Assembly (NCBI RefSeq): GCF_019396355.1
Contig: NZ_JAHKRK010000046.1
Coordinates: forward strand, 1 to 43,268
Length of the DNA stretch: 43,268 bases
Source: Pseudonocardia nigra
GTDB lineage: Bacteria; Actinomycetota; Actinomycetes; Mycobacteriales; Pseudonocardiaceae
Direction of reading: 5' to 3'
Of the stretch, positions 28,189 to 36,856 are shown one piece after another. The notes beneath the pieces are model-generated. The model saw only the letters and a list, made by a program, of their open reading frames with translations. It did no database searches and had not been told where the DNA came from. A program made the position numbers and the translations under genes. Every line of letters begins with the position of its first letter. The first letter of the stretch is position 1.

Positions 28189-29109
28189 GTGAACGCCCGC
28201 GACCGCCTGCTCGCCGCCTTCGTCGCGGTGCTGTGGGGCGCCAACTTCCTCGCCATCCACGTCGGGCTCGAGCACTTCCCGCCGCTGTTCCTGGCCGCAC
28301 TCCGGTTCGCGGTGATCGCGGTCCCGACCGTGCTGCTGGTGCCCCGCCCGCAGGTGCGGCTGCGGTGGCTGATCGGGTACGGAGTCGGGTTCGGCACGCT
28401 GCAGTTCGTCTTCCTGTTCGTGGCGATGGACATCGGCATGCCGACCGGGCTGGCGTCGCTCGTGCTCCAGGCGTCGGCGCCGTTCACCGTGCTGCTCGGG
28501 GCGTTGCTGCTGCGCGAACGCCTCTCGGCGCGCCAGGCCGTCGGCATCGCGCTCGCCGTGCTCGGGCTCGCGGCGATCGCCGCCGTGTCCCGGGCGCAGA
28601 CGGCAGCGGTGCTGCCGGTGCTGCTCACCCTGCTCGGTGCGCTCGGCTGGGCCTTCGGCAACCTCGCCAACCGGCTCGCGGCGCCGCCGAACCCGCTGCA
28701 CCTGACGCTGTGGATGTCGGTCGTGCCCCCGGTCCCGCTGTTCGCGATGTCCTGGGTGACCGAAGGGACCGCGTCGTGGGGGGCCGCGCTGCGGGCCGCC
28801 GTCACGCCCGCGGGCCTGCCCGGCGTGCTCGCCCTGGCCTACACGGCGGTGCTCGCGACCGTCGTCGGCACCGGGATCTGGACGGCGCTGATGCGCCGCC
28901 ACCCCGCTGGCGTCGTCGCGCCGTTCTCGCTGCTGGTGCCGGTGGTCGGGATCGCGCTGGCCGCGCTCGTGCTGCACGAACGGCCGAGCGCCGTCGAGCT
29001 CGCGGCGGCCGTGGTGATCGTCGGCGGCGTCCTGCTCGGGACGCCGCGGGCAGTGCGGGCCGGCGATCACCCGCCCGAACCCCTCGCCCGGACCGCTGCG
29101 AGTGCCTAG
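28189..29109 (+). CDS. EamA/DMT-superfamily exporter
   Basis: 306 residues from GTG 28189 (VNARDRLLAAF), the usual EamA N-terminus; ATG 28153 is an in-frame alternative. Ten hydrophobic segments form two EamA halves: first LLAAFVAVLWGANFLAIHVGL through LGLAAIAAVS, second VLLTLLGALGWAFGNLANRLA through AVVIVGGVLLGTPRA. The helix FTVLLGALLLRERLSARQAVG is typical of the first repeat. Homologues export amino acids such as O-acetylserine/cysteine or other metabolites; substrate cannot be told. The divergent LysR gene is a classic pairing for this family. Confidence 0.92.
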   Translation: MNARDRLLAAFVAVLWGANFLAIHVGLEHFPPLFLAALRFAVIAVPTVLLVPRPQVRLRWLIGYGVGFGTLQFVFLFVAMDIGMPTGLASLVLQASAPFTVLLGALLLRERLSARQAVGIALAVLGLAAIAAVSRAQTAAVLPVLLTLLGALGWAFGNLANRLAAPPNPLHLTLWMSVVPPVPLFAMSWVTEGTASWGAALRAAVTPAGLPGVLALAYTAVLATVVGTGIWTALMRRHPAGVVAPFSLLVPVVGIALAALVLHERPSAVELAAAVVIVGGVLLGTPRAVRAGDHPPEPLARTAASA

Positions 29110-29121
29110 TCTGGCGCTCGG

Positions 29122-30400
29122 GTGATGCCGATGACAGCCGCGGACGACGGGGTCTGCGCGATCCGGCCGGGAGTCGACCTCGGCCGCCACGCTCGCATGC
29201 TGGCCCGCGTCCACGACGCGCTGCTGTCGGGAGACCGCCCGCCGGTCGCCCCCCGCACGCTCGTGGCCCGCTCCTGGCAGCGGGTGCGCGCGCAGGGCGT
29301 CGACCCCGACCGTGGCGGCGCACACCGGCCGGTGTCCGCCGAGGAGGTGGAGCAGCGCCGGGCCCGCTCGCCGCTGCAGCGGGTGCTGCCGGAGCTGCGC
29401 GCAGCGCTCACATCGGTGGCCGAGGACGCCCGGCACGTGATGGTGATCACCGATGCCGACGGGGTGCTGCTGTGGCGCGAGGGCGCCACGCAGGTGCGCC
29501 ACCGCGCCGACCGGCTGGGGTTCGCCGAGGGCGCGAACTGGTCGGAGGCCGTGGTCGGCACCAACGGGATCGGCACCGCCCTCGCCGAGGACGCCCCGGT
29601 GCAGATGTTCGCCGCCGAGCACTTCGTGCGCACCCACCACGTGTGGACGTGCACCGCCTGCCCCGTGCACGACCCGCGGACGGGTGAGCTGCTCGGCGTC
29701 GTCGACGTGAGCGGGCCCGCGGAGACGGTGCATCCCACCACCGTGGCGCTCGTCGGCACCGCCGTGAAGCTCGGCCGAGGCGAGCCTGTGGCGCCGCCAC
29801 GAGAGCCGCCTGGAGGCGCTGCGCACCGTCGCCGCGCCGGTGCTCGCGGCGGTGCCCGGCCCCGGGCTCGTCGCCGACGAGCACGGCTGGGTCGCCGCCG
29901 TTACGGGCATACCGTTCGTCGAGCGGGTCGCGGTGCCCAGGGCGGACCGGCCCGTCGCCGTGCAGGGCCTCGGGCTGTGCGTGCCCGAACCGGTGCCCGG
30001 CGGGTGGCTGCTGCGCAGCGGCCCGGCCGGCGCGAGCGCCCCGCTGCACCTCACCCTCGACCTCGACGGCAGGCCGCCGCGCGCGACGGTGCAGGGCACC
30101 AACCGGTGGGTCCACCCGCTCTCCACCCGGCACGCCGAGGTACTCCTGCTGCTGGCCCACAACCGGGACGGGCTCGACGCAGCCGCCCTGAGCGCCGCGC
30201 TCTACGGGCACAGCGGCTCGCTGGTCACCGTCCGGGCCGAGGTCTCCCGGCTGCGCAGGACCCTGGGCGGGCTGCTGCTCGCGCGGCCCTACCGGATCGC
30301 GCCCGAGGTGCGGGTGGAGCTCCCGGAACTCACCGGCACCACGTTCGTCCGCAAGTCGAGCGCGCCGGGGGTACGCGCGCTCGCGAAGCAATTCCGATAG
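29122..30400 (+). pseudogene. GAF-domain helix-turn-helix regulator (acetoin-type), frameshifted
   Basis: Start GTG 29122, with ATGs one and three codons on. Residues about 1-75 are the N-terminal helical region (VARSWQRVRAQGVDPDR). A GAF domain follows (VMVITDADGVLLWREG, GANWSEAVVGTNGIGTALAE, HHVWTCTACPVHDPRTGELL). At about 29773 one extra G breaks the frame: VGTAVKL should continue AEASLWRRHESRLEALRTVA, which is found one frame over. The rest continues through STRHAEVLLLLAHNRDGLDA and SLVTVRAEVSRLRRTLGGLL to TAG at 30400. Without the extra base the protein is 425 residues. It resembles AcoR-like regulators that lack the AAA+ domain and end in a winged-helix-like region. Ligand unknown. Confidence 0.75.
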
Positions 30401-30406
30401 GACGAC

Positions 30407-30443
30407 CGGCACTTTCGTCCAATCCTATTGAACGAACGTGCCG
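30407..30443. terminator. Bidirectional hairpin, copy 1 of a repeated palindrome
   Basis: Arms CGGCACTTTCGTCC (30407-30420) and GAACGAACGTGCCG (30430-30443), 12 of 14 paired, around a nine-base loop AATCCTATT. It lies between the convergent stops of the GAF regulator and the AbiEi-like gene. Sequence is closely related to the hairpin at 31502-31546. Confidence 0.75.
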
Positions 30444-30452
30444 TTCGTGCCG

Positions 30453-31412
30453 TCAGCTCGAGGGGATTGCGTACACCGGTGGGCGCGGGGACCGCGCCGC
30501 GTTGCGATAGTTGCGGCGGAGTTCGTCCAGTACCCGGGTGGGGTGGAGCTCCAGCTTCGACGGCTGTGTGTGCATCACGACGATGTCCTCGGCCATTATC
30601 GTCGAGCGGCGATCGAGGGTGCGCTCGTAGTCCTCGGGGCTGAGATGCCATTCCTTCGAGTCGATCTCCCAGGCCAGTCCCACGTCGTCGAACCAGGCGT
30701 CGGGCATCGCGAGGAACCGCCCCGCCCGGTCGTAGAGCTTCACGTTCCACATCGGCGCCGGAAGGGCGCTGCGGCGCACGAGAGCGCGTGCGTTCGCCTC
30801 CGCCACCGATCGGACCCCGTCGCTGATCTCGGTCAGTACCTCGCGCGGAAGCTTGGTACCCCGGCCGCTGCCCGCCTCGACCTCCGCGTGGAGTTGCGCC
30901 GGCGTGCACCGGTTCCGCTGGACCACCTCGGCGATCGCCGAACGCACCTGGTCGCGCTCGCGGATCCGGCGGGCGAAGTCCAGCACCGCCCGCGCGATCG
31001 GGGCCAGCGGCCACCGTCCCGGCTCGGGTACGGGCAGCCGGTCCGTGCGTTCGGCGAGCACCCGGCCGGACCCGGCCCGGCGCCGGTCGGCCGGCAGCAG
31101 CACGTGAACCGGACCGGACGGGCTGGGCACCCGCCGCATCCCGTGCAGCTCCAGCGCGTCGAGTCCGGTCAGAACGGCGCCGTCACCGGCGTACAGCAGG
31201 GCGGCCCGACGGCGGTCGTCGCGGGTCGGCGCCCCGTTGGTGAGCATGACGATTCCGGGCAGCAGCCAGCGCCACGGCCCGCCCGCTCGGCAGCGGTGAG
31301 CGACGGTGCTGCGGCCCAGCCCGAGCTCGCGCAGCGCCTCGACGCGCACGACGGCGCCGCCGCAGTGGAGGGCGAACTCGTCAGGCCGCAGGGAACAGGA
31401 TCGATGTGGCAT
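30453..31412 (-). CDS. AbiEi-antitoxin-like N-terminus fused to a PD-(D/E)XK (DUF559/Vsr-like) domain
   Basis: 319 residues from ATG 31412. The N-terminal half resembles AbiEi-type winged-helix proteins: VVRVEALRELGLGRSTVAHR, WLLPGIVMLTNGAPTRDDRR and AVLTGLDALELHGMRR. The C-terminal third has RFLAMPDAWFDDVGLAWEID, then SKEWHL, an arrangement like a Vsr/DUF559 nuclease core with Asp238, Glu249, Asp251 and Lys253, followed by IVVMHTQPSKLELHP. Such proteins occur in many actinobacteria, often in several copies, with no established function. No AbiEii-like toxin gene is adjacent. Related hairpins lie on both sides of the gene. Could be a nuclease, a solitary antitoxin-like regulator, or both. Confidence 0.7.
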   Translation of the reverse strand: MPHRSCSLRPDEFALHCGGAVVRVEALRELGLGRSTVAHRCRAGGPWRWLLPGIVMLTNGAPTRDDRRRAALLYAGDGAVLTGLDALELHGMRRVPSPSGPVHVLLPADRRRAGSGRVLAERTDRLPVPEPGRWPLAPIARAVLDFARRIRERDQVRSAIAEVVQRNRCTPAQLHAEVEAGSGRGTKLPREVLTEISDGVRSVAEANARALVRRSALPAPMWNVKLYDRAGRFLAMPDAWFDDVGLAWEIDSKEWHLSPEDYERTLDRRSTIMAEDIVVMHTQPSKLELHPTRVLDELRRNYRNAARSPRPPVYAIPSS

Positions 31413-31501
31413 GGGCCAATGCTCACCCGGAGGGGCGCGGCGAACGAGTGATTCGCGATTCTGTGGATGAGCGAAGCCCGATGTGCACAACGTCAGGGGC
31501 A

Positions 31502-31546
31502 CGAACGGCACTTCCGTCCAAACCTATCGGACGAAAGTGCCGTTCG
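31502..31546. terminator. Hairpin, copy 2 of the repeated palindrome; terminator of the ABC permease gene
   Basis: Arms of 18 bases (31502-31519 and 31529-31546) pair at 17 of 18 positions around the nine-base loop AAACCTATC. The core GGCACTT-CGTCC / GGACGAAAGTGCC matches the hairpin at 30407-30443. It begins 1 bp beyond the permease stop (31548-31550). Confidence 0.85.
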
Positions 31547-31547
31547 C

Positions 31548-32438
31548 TCAGCTCGTCACGTCTTTGCGCGTGAAGCGCCACACCGCCGCCGACGTGAAGA
31601 TCGCGGCGTACGCCAGCGCCGAGAAGGCGCCGCTCGTCATGTCGCCCCAGTCCACCTGCTGGGCGAGCAGGGCCGCCCACGCGTCGCCGTAGTGCGTGGG
31701 CAGGAAGTCGCGCAGGTCCTCCAGCGCGGTGATCTGGTCGAGGATCTGGGAGACGATCGACGCCATCACCGCGCCACCGACGGCCCCGAGCGGCGCGTCC
31801 GTCGACACCGACAGCAGCAGCGCCAGCCCGGCCACCCACAGCAGGTGCACGGCCACGTAGACCGCGCCGACCAGGACGCGCCCGGCGCCGGTCCAGAACG
31901 GCAGCGACTCACCCGTGGGGCTGACCAGGTCGCCCGCCCCGTACGCGAGGACCCCGACCAGCAGCGCGACCACCGGCAGGAGCAGCAGCGCCGCCGTCGA
32001 CAGCAGCCCGGCGACGATCGCCTTCTGCCGCAGCAGCCGCGCCCGAGGGATCGGCGCGGCCAGCAGGTAGCGCAGGCTCGACCAGGACGCCTCGGCCGCC
32101 ACCGTGTCGCCGAAGAACAGCGCCACGACCACGACGAGCAGGAACGACGCCGACGCGAACAGCGCGAACACCGCGAAGTTGACCGCGCTGCCCTGGGCGA
32201 GGTCGACGAGGCTGAGCGAGCCACCGGGCCCGTCGTCCTCGGCCAGCGCGAACGCCGCCCAGAGGATGACCGGCAGCGCGGCGACCAGCGCGAACGTCAC
32301 CTGCGTCCGCCGTCGCTTCAGCTGACGCACGAGCTCGACCCGCAGCGGCAGGGTCCGACCGGGGCGGTAGGTGGACGGGGCGGGACCGTCGCCGCCGAGC
32401 GCGCCGGCGGTGCCCTTCCTGGTGGACGGGACGGTCAT
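31548..32438 (-). CDS. ABC-2 type exporter permease
   Basis: 296 residues from ATG 32438, overlapping the preceding ATPase stop as ATGA. After a polar start come RVELVRQLKRRRTQVTFALV and about six membrane segments (ALPVILWAAFALA; AVNFAVFALFASASFLLVVV; the AIVAGLLSTAALLLLPVVAL pair; VAVHLLWVAGLALLLS; GAFSALAYAAIFTSAAVWRF). The EASWSSLRYLLAAPIPRARL segment is typical of ABC-2 permeases of antibiotic-resistance or export systems. It should form the channel for the fused hydrolase-ATPase encoded just upstream. Substrate unknown. Confidence 0.9.
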   Translation of the reverse strand: MTVPSTRKGTAGALGGDGPAPSTYRPGRTLPLRVELVRQLKRRRTQVTFALVAALPVILWAAFALAEDDGPGGSLSLVDLAQGSAVNFAVFALFASASFLLVVVVALFFGDTVAAEASWSSLRYLLAAPIPRARLLRQKAIVAGLLSTAALLLLPVVALLVGVLAYGAGDLVSPTGESLPFWTGAGRVLVGAVYVAVHLLWVAGLALLLSVSTDAPLGAVGGAVMASIVSQILDQITALEDLRDFLPTHYGDAWAALLAQQVDWGDMTSGAFSALAYAAIFTSAAVWRFTRKDVTS

Positions 32439-35194
32439 GGGGTGGTGTCCTCTCCGACCAGTTGCAGGAAGGCGTCCTCGAGCCGCCTGCGGGGGCCGGC
32501 GGCGGTCACGCCGACGCCGGCGTCGACCAGCGCCCGCACGGCCGACGCCCGCAGCGTGCCGTTCAGCTCGGCGTGCACGGCGCCCGCGCCGACCTCCACC
32601 GACCGGACGCCCGCGAGCGCGGTGAGCACCGAGGCGGCCCGCTGCGGCTCGTCGACGGTGAAGCTCGCGGCGCCGCCGCCGGCGATCACGTCGTCCACCG
32701 TGCCGTCGGCCACGACCCGGCCCCGGTGCATGACGACGACGTGGCTGCACGTCTGCTCCACCTCGGCGAGCAGGTGGCTCGACACCACCACCGTGCGCCC
32801 GGCCGCGGCGTAGCGGTGCAGCACCTCGCGCATCGCGGAGATCTGGGGCGGGTCGAGCCCGTTGGTCGGTTCGTCGAGCACGAGCAGCTCCGGCAGGCCC
32901 AGCATCGCCTGCGCGATCGCGAGCCGCTGCCGCATGCCATGGCTGTACGTCCCGACCCGGCGCCGCACCGAGTCGCCGAGCCCGGCGATCTCCAGCGCCT
33001 CGTCCAGGTGCGCCTCCGACTCCGGGCGGCCGGTCGCCGCCCAGTACAGCCGCAGGTTCTCGATCCCGGACAGGTGCGGCAGGAACCCCGGCCCCTCGAC
33101 GAACGCCCCGATCCGCGCCAGCACCGGCGCGCCGGGTCCGACCTCCTCCCCGAACGCGCGGATGGTGCCGGCGGTCGGGCGGATCAGCCCCATGAGCATC
33201 CGCAGCACGGTGGTCTTGCCGGCGCCGTTGGGCCCGAGCAGGCCGAGCACCATCCCGGCCTCGACGGTGAACGACACGTCCGTGACCGCGCTGAACCCGC
33301 CCTTGTAGGTCTTGGCGAGGCCGCGGATCTCCAGGGGGCGGTCATCGGGTCGCGCCGGCGCGGGCCGCGGCCTGCGCAGCCGGGCGACGAGCCAGGCCAG
33401 CAGCGCGGCGGCGAGCACGCCGCCGATGCCGAGCAGCGGCCCGAGCGGCACGGTGTTCGCGGTGACGTTCGGGCCGGGCACCACGGGCACGACCAGCGCG
33501 CCACCGGCGTCGACCTGCCAGACGGCGGGCTCCGGCGAGCCGGTGAAGCCCTGGTCGGTGGTGCTGATCGCCACCTCGAGGTGGTTGCCCGCCTCGACCG
33601 GCGCCACCACCCCGGGCAGCGTGACGGACACGGTGGCCGGGGTGCCGTCGGCGGGCACGGGCACCCGGATCGGGGCGACCGCCCCGCCGAGCAGGGTGCG
33701 CCGCCCGTCCGGCGCGACCTCCGACATCGACACGTGGAGCACGGCCTCGGCCGGGCCGGGCTGTCCGGGGACCCGCGACACCGACACCTCGCCCCGCGGC
33801 GCGCCCGTCACCAGCAGGGGGACGTCGAGCGCCGGCGTGCGGAACTGCGCCGACTGGCCGGGGAGGGCGCCGGTGACCGACCCGAGCGCGCTGCCCAGCG
33901 CCCCGAGCCCGCCGAGCCCGGGGAGCGAGGTGATCGCCGCGGGGTTGCCGCCCGCCGGATGCAGGACGATCTGCGACGCGCCCTCCAGCCCGAGCGTCTC
34001 GGTGCGCAGCGGCGCCGTGCCGGCGAGGCCGGGGTACTCCGGTGCGACGACGGTGCGGCCGGTCGGGGTGTCGCCGCGGGTGCGCACCCCGCTCTCGACG
34101 GCGTAGGCGAACCCGGTGCCGGGGTCGTCGCCGGTGCCGGCGAGGTGGAAGGCGAACCAGTCACCGATCTCGTCGCGCACGGCCTGCCCCGGCGCGGCTC
34201 CGTCGTGGCCCCCGGCGTACCACACGACTTTGACGGTGCCGCCCGCCGCCGCGATCTGCCGGGCGTTCGCGTCGGCGTGGTCGAGCCCGAACAGGGTGTC
34301 CCGCTCGCCCTGCACGAGCAGGGTCGGCGCGGTGATCCGGTCGGTGCCGGTGGCGGGGGACGACCGGCGCAGCAGCTCGGCGGTCGCGGGGGAGAGGCGG
34401 CCGGTGGTGGCGGCCTCCGTGTAGGCGGCGCACACCTCGGCGGTGAACCGCCCGCAGGTGGCGGGCAGGTCGGTGCCGTTGACGTCGGGGGCGGGGCCAT
34501 CCGGGGGCGGCGCCAGCCCGGCGGAGAAGAACACGCCGGCCCAGCCGCTCTTGAACACCCCGTCCGGGGCGAAGGCGCCCGGCGCGGGGGTGGCCGGTGG
34601 GGGCGAGGCGGCCGCCGCGTTGGGGAACAGCGCCTGGCCGAGGTCGTTCCAGGTGATCACGGGGGCGAGCGCGTCGACCCGGTCGTCGTACCCGGCCAGC
34701 AGCAGCGCGATCGCCCCGCCGTACGAACCGCCGGTGATCCCCACGCGCGGGTCGCCCGGTGCGTCGAGCTGCACCTCGGGGCGTTCGGCCAGCAGGTCGA
34801 CGAGCGCGCGGGCGTCGGCGACCTCGTGGTCGGGGGAGTTGAGCGCGATCCGGCCGGTGCTCGCGCCGAACCCGCGGGCCGACCAGGCGAGCGCCACGAA
34901 ACCGCGGGCGGCCAGCTCGCGGGCGTCGGCATCCACCGACTCCTTGCTGCCGCCGAACCCGTGAGCCACGAGGACGGCGGGCGCCGGGGTCGCCGCCGGG
35001 AGGTAGAGCGTGGTGTCCAGCTCGACCGGACCGGTGCTGCCCGGCCCGCCGGGCACCGTGACGCGCTGCTCCTCCAGGCGGACCTCCGCCGGGGACGCCG
35101 CCGCCGGCGGGGCGCCGACCGCGGTCGCGGACAGGGCCAGCAGGACGAGCACGAGGATCGGCGCGGCCCGTCGGCCGCGCGGGATGGGGGGCAC
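32435..35194 (-). CDS. Secreted alpha/beta hydrolase (CocE/S15-like) fused through a TM helix to an ABC ATPase
   Basis: 919 residues from GTG 35194. Residues 1-34 are a signal peptide. Residues about 40-560 are a CocE/X-Pro-dipeptidyl-peptidase-like hydrolase with oxyanion HGFGG and nucleophile elbow GITGGSYGG (Ser157); Asp299 (QGERDTLF) and His330 (GGHDG) probably complete the triad. A jelly-roll-like beta region follows. A membrane helix (GPLLGIGGVLAAALLAWLVA) lies near 584-604. Residues 617-919 are a complete ABC ATPase: Walker A GPNGAGKTT (654-662 region), signature YSHGMRQRLAIA near 750, Walker B LLVLDEPTNGLDP near 770. The hydrolase would be outside and the ATPase inside. The overlap with the ABC-2 permease gene implies one exporter. 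Confidence 0.9.
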   Translation of the reverse strand: MPPIPRGRRAAPILVLVLLALSATAVGAPPAAASPAEVRLEEQRVTVPGGPGSTGPVELDTTLYLPAATPAPAVLVAHGFGGSKESVDADARELAARGFVALAWSARGFGASTGRIALNSPDHEVADARALVDLLAERPEVQLDAPGDPRVGITGGSYGGAIALLLAGYDDRVDALAPVITWNDLGQALFPNAAAASPPPATPAPGAFAPDGVFKSGWAGVFFSAGLAPPPDGPAPDVNGTDLPATCGRFTAEVCAAYTEAATTGRLSPATAELLRRSSPATGTDRITAPTLLVQGERDTLFGLDHADANARQIAAAGGTVKVVWYAGGHDGAAPGQAVRDEIGDWFAFHLAGTGDDPGTGFAYAVESGVRTRGDTPTGRTVVAPEYPGLAGTAPLRTETLGLEGASQIVLHPAGGNPAAITSLPGLGGLGALGSALGSVTGALPGQSAQFRTPALDVPLLVTGAPRGEVSVSRVPGQPGPAEAVLHVSMSEVAPDGRRTLLGGAVAPIRVPVPADGTPATVSVTLPGVVAPVEAGNHLEVAISTTDQGFTGSPEPAVWQVDAGGALVVPVVPGPNVTANTVPLGPLLGIGGVLAAALLAWLVARLRRPRPAPARPDDRPLEIRGLAKTYKGGFSAVTDVSFTVEAGMVLGLLGPNGAGKTTVLRMLMGLIRPTAGTIRAFGEEVGPGAPVLARIGAFVEGPGFLPHLSGIENLRLYWAATGRPESEAHLDEALEIAGLGDSVRRRVGTYSHGMRQRLAIAQAMLGLPELLVLDEPTNGLDPPQISAMREVLHRYAAAGRTVVVSSHLLAEVEQTCSHVVVMHRGRVVADGTVDDVIAGGGAASFTVDEPQRAASVLTALAGVRSVEVGAGAVHAELNGTLRASAVRALVDAGVGVTAAGPRRRLEDAFLQLVGEDTTP

Positions 35195-35259
35195 GCGACG
35201 ACGGTATGTGAAGGCGTGCCCGGCCCCGCGCGGCAGCCCTCAGCCGGTTCTCAGATGAC

Positions 35260-35571
35260 TCAGTGACCCAGGGCAGGCTGCGTCAGGACGTCGTCGGCGT
35301 GCTCGACGCGCGGCTCCCCGGCGAGGTGCGGGCCGATCAGCTCGCGCCAGCGCGTGAAGTTCTCCGACTGGCGGAACCCGACGGTGTGCGCCTCCACGCT
35401 GTCCCACTCGACGAGGAGCACGAACCGCGTGGGCGTCTCGATGCTGCGGGTGAGCCGGGCCCCGCCGAAACCGGGCGTGTCCGCGATGTACCGCACGCCC
35501 TCACGCACGGCGGCGGCGAACTCGTCCTCCGTGCCGGGACGGACGTTCAGGTCGGCGATCTCGAGCACCAT
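35260..35571 (-). CDS. Antibiotic biosynthesis monooxygenase (ABM) domain protein
   Basis: 103 residues from ATG 35571. A single ABM-type ferredoxin-like fold: EIADLNVRPGTEDEFAAAV, GFGGARLTRSIETPTRFVLL, VEWDSVEAHTVGFRQSENF and WRELIGPHLAGEP. Members include quinol and heme monooxygenases, but many are of unknown activity. The gene start overlaps the 3' end of the PPOX remnant upstream on the same strand. No biosynthetic cluster surrounds it. Confidence 0.9.
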   Translation of the reverse strand: MVLEIADLNVRPGTEDEFAAAVREGVRYIADTPGFGGARLTRSIETPTRFVLLVEWDSVEAHTVGFRQSENFTRWRELIGPHLAGEPRVEHADDVLTQPALGH

Positions 35572-35927
35572 GCCCGCATCCTGCCACGGTCAGCTGAGGG
35601 CCCGGCTCCCGCGGCCATCTGGCCGCGGAACAGCACCTGCGCCGTCGGGACGTCGTCCGGGCTCGGCCACGTGCTCGCATCCCAGACCGACGCAGAAACG
35701 CGCGCCCGCAGTGCACGAACAGCTCCTCGACCTCGACCATGACGGCCAGCCGGGGGGCGTCCCCGCGCAGCGCGAGGCGGTCGGCGAACGGGGGGTCGCG
35801 CACGATCGCGGCCCGCCCGTTGACCCGCAGCGTCTCGCCCACCCCGGGCACGACGAACAGCATCCCGACCCGGGGGTGGCGCCGGCTCGGGCACGAGCTC
35901 GCGCAGCTCGGACTCGCTCGTGACCAC
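35547..35927 (-). pseudogene. Pyridoxamine 5'-phosphate oxidase (PPOX)-family remnant
   Basis: An apparent GTG start at 35927 reads VTSESELRELVPEPA, the usual N-terminus of an FMN-binding PPOX subfamily of about 200 residues. The next recognisable segment, in another frame, is RHPRVGMLFVVPGVGETLR, then RVNGRAAIVRDPPFADRLAL and VEELFVHCGRAFLR. The roughly 70-80 residues expected between them, carrying much of the FMN site, are missing. After AFLR another single-base shift (near 35693) is needed to reach SVWDASTWPSPDDVPTAQVL and the stop at 35547. An internal deletion plus two frame changes means a dead gene rather than one sequencing slip. Confidence 0.7.
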
Positions 35928-35947
35928 GTGCAGGTCGGTCCCCGCCG

Positions 35948-36743
35948 TCACGACCCGGCCCCCGCCGCCCCGTTCTCCCAGGGCCGCGGCGAACAGCGGC
36001 GCCGTCGCGTCCAGCGCGTAGGACAGTCCGACCGCGGAAGCGCTGGAGAACGCCTGGACCAGGGTCGGATCCGACAGCAGGACGCTGCGACCGCCCGCCA
36101 CCGAGGGGATCACCTGGTAGAGCGGGTCGTCGGTGACGAGCGCCGGGTCGAAGCCGATCGGGAACGTCACGGTGAGGTCGGCGTCGAGCAGGTCCATCCG
36201 CTCCTGCGAGACCGGCACGTAGAAGTTATCGCCCGCGAGCTCCTGCACCGCCGGGGAGTTGACGAACCCGAGGCGGCGCAGGAACTCGACGCGGCCGTCG
36301 CCCTCGACGTAGGCGCCGTACCCCTCCGACGTGCGGGCGGCGACGGCGACGGTGGCCCGGTCGAAGGCGGGGTTGGCCGCGGCGACCTCGGCGAACCGGG
36401 CGTCCAGCCCGGCGCGCAGCTCCGTGGCCTCCTCGGTGCGGCCGAGGGCGGTGCCGATCAACTCCAGCTGGTCCTCCCACGAGGTCAGATAGGCCGCGGA
36501 CGCGGTGTCGGGAATGCCGACCACCGGATCGCCGAGGCCGGTCAGCTGCTCGTGGCGGGCCTGCTCGCCGCTCGAGCGGGTGTCGAGGATCAGGTCGGGT
36601 TCGAGGGCGGCGAGCGCCTCGAGGTTCACGTCCAGCGTGCCCAGCAGAGTGGGTGGCGTGTCGTAGCCCTGCTCCATCCAGGGGCCGAGGCCGTCGCCGC
36701 CGAACGCGAGCCGGTCGGCGTCGCCGACCGGCTCGACGCCCAG
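35948..36743 (-). pseudogene. Siderophore-type periplasmic binding protein, 5'-truncated
   Basis: The FecB/FepB-like (Peripla_BP_2) body is readable: LGVEPVGDADRLAFGG, VNLEALAALEPDLILDTRSS, WEDQLELIGTALGRTEEA and DLLDADLTVTFPIGF. No signal peptide or first lobe strand is present: a TAG (36744-36746) immediately precedes LGVEP, and only about 110 bp separate it from the cupin start. At the other end the frame runs through a five-C run (plus strand 35959-35963) into the PPOX remnant; one base fewer would stop it at 35948. It once bound ferric siderophores, judging by family. No permease or ATPase partner is present here. Confidence 0.75.
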
Positions 36744-36856
36744 CTACCTAATGTCCCGGGTGGGGTCGGTCGCCGACACCGCCATGATCATGCTCACACC
36801 GCCCCGTCACGCACCGTCCCACGAGTGCGCCGCAGGGATTTCGGGCATCAGAAGGC

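Noticed and set aside
29840..30400. Separate small gene after the GAF-domain gene
   Set aside because: It is the displaced C-terminal part of the same regulator; removing one base at about 29773 joins the two into a normal-length protein.
30453..31412. Complete AbiE toxin-antitoxin system
   Set aside because: No AbiEii nucleotidyltransferase toxin gene is adjacent; neighbours are a GAF regulator and an ABC permease.
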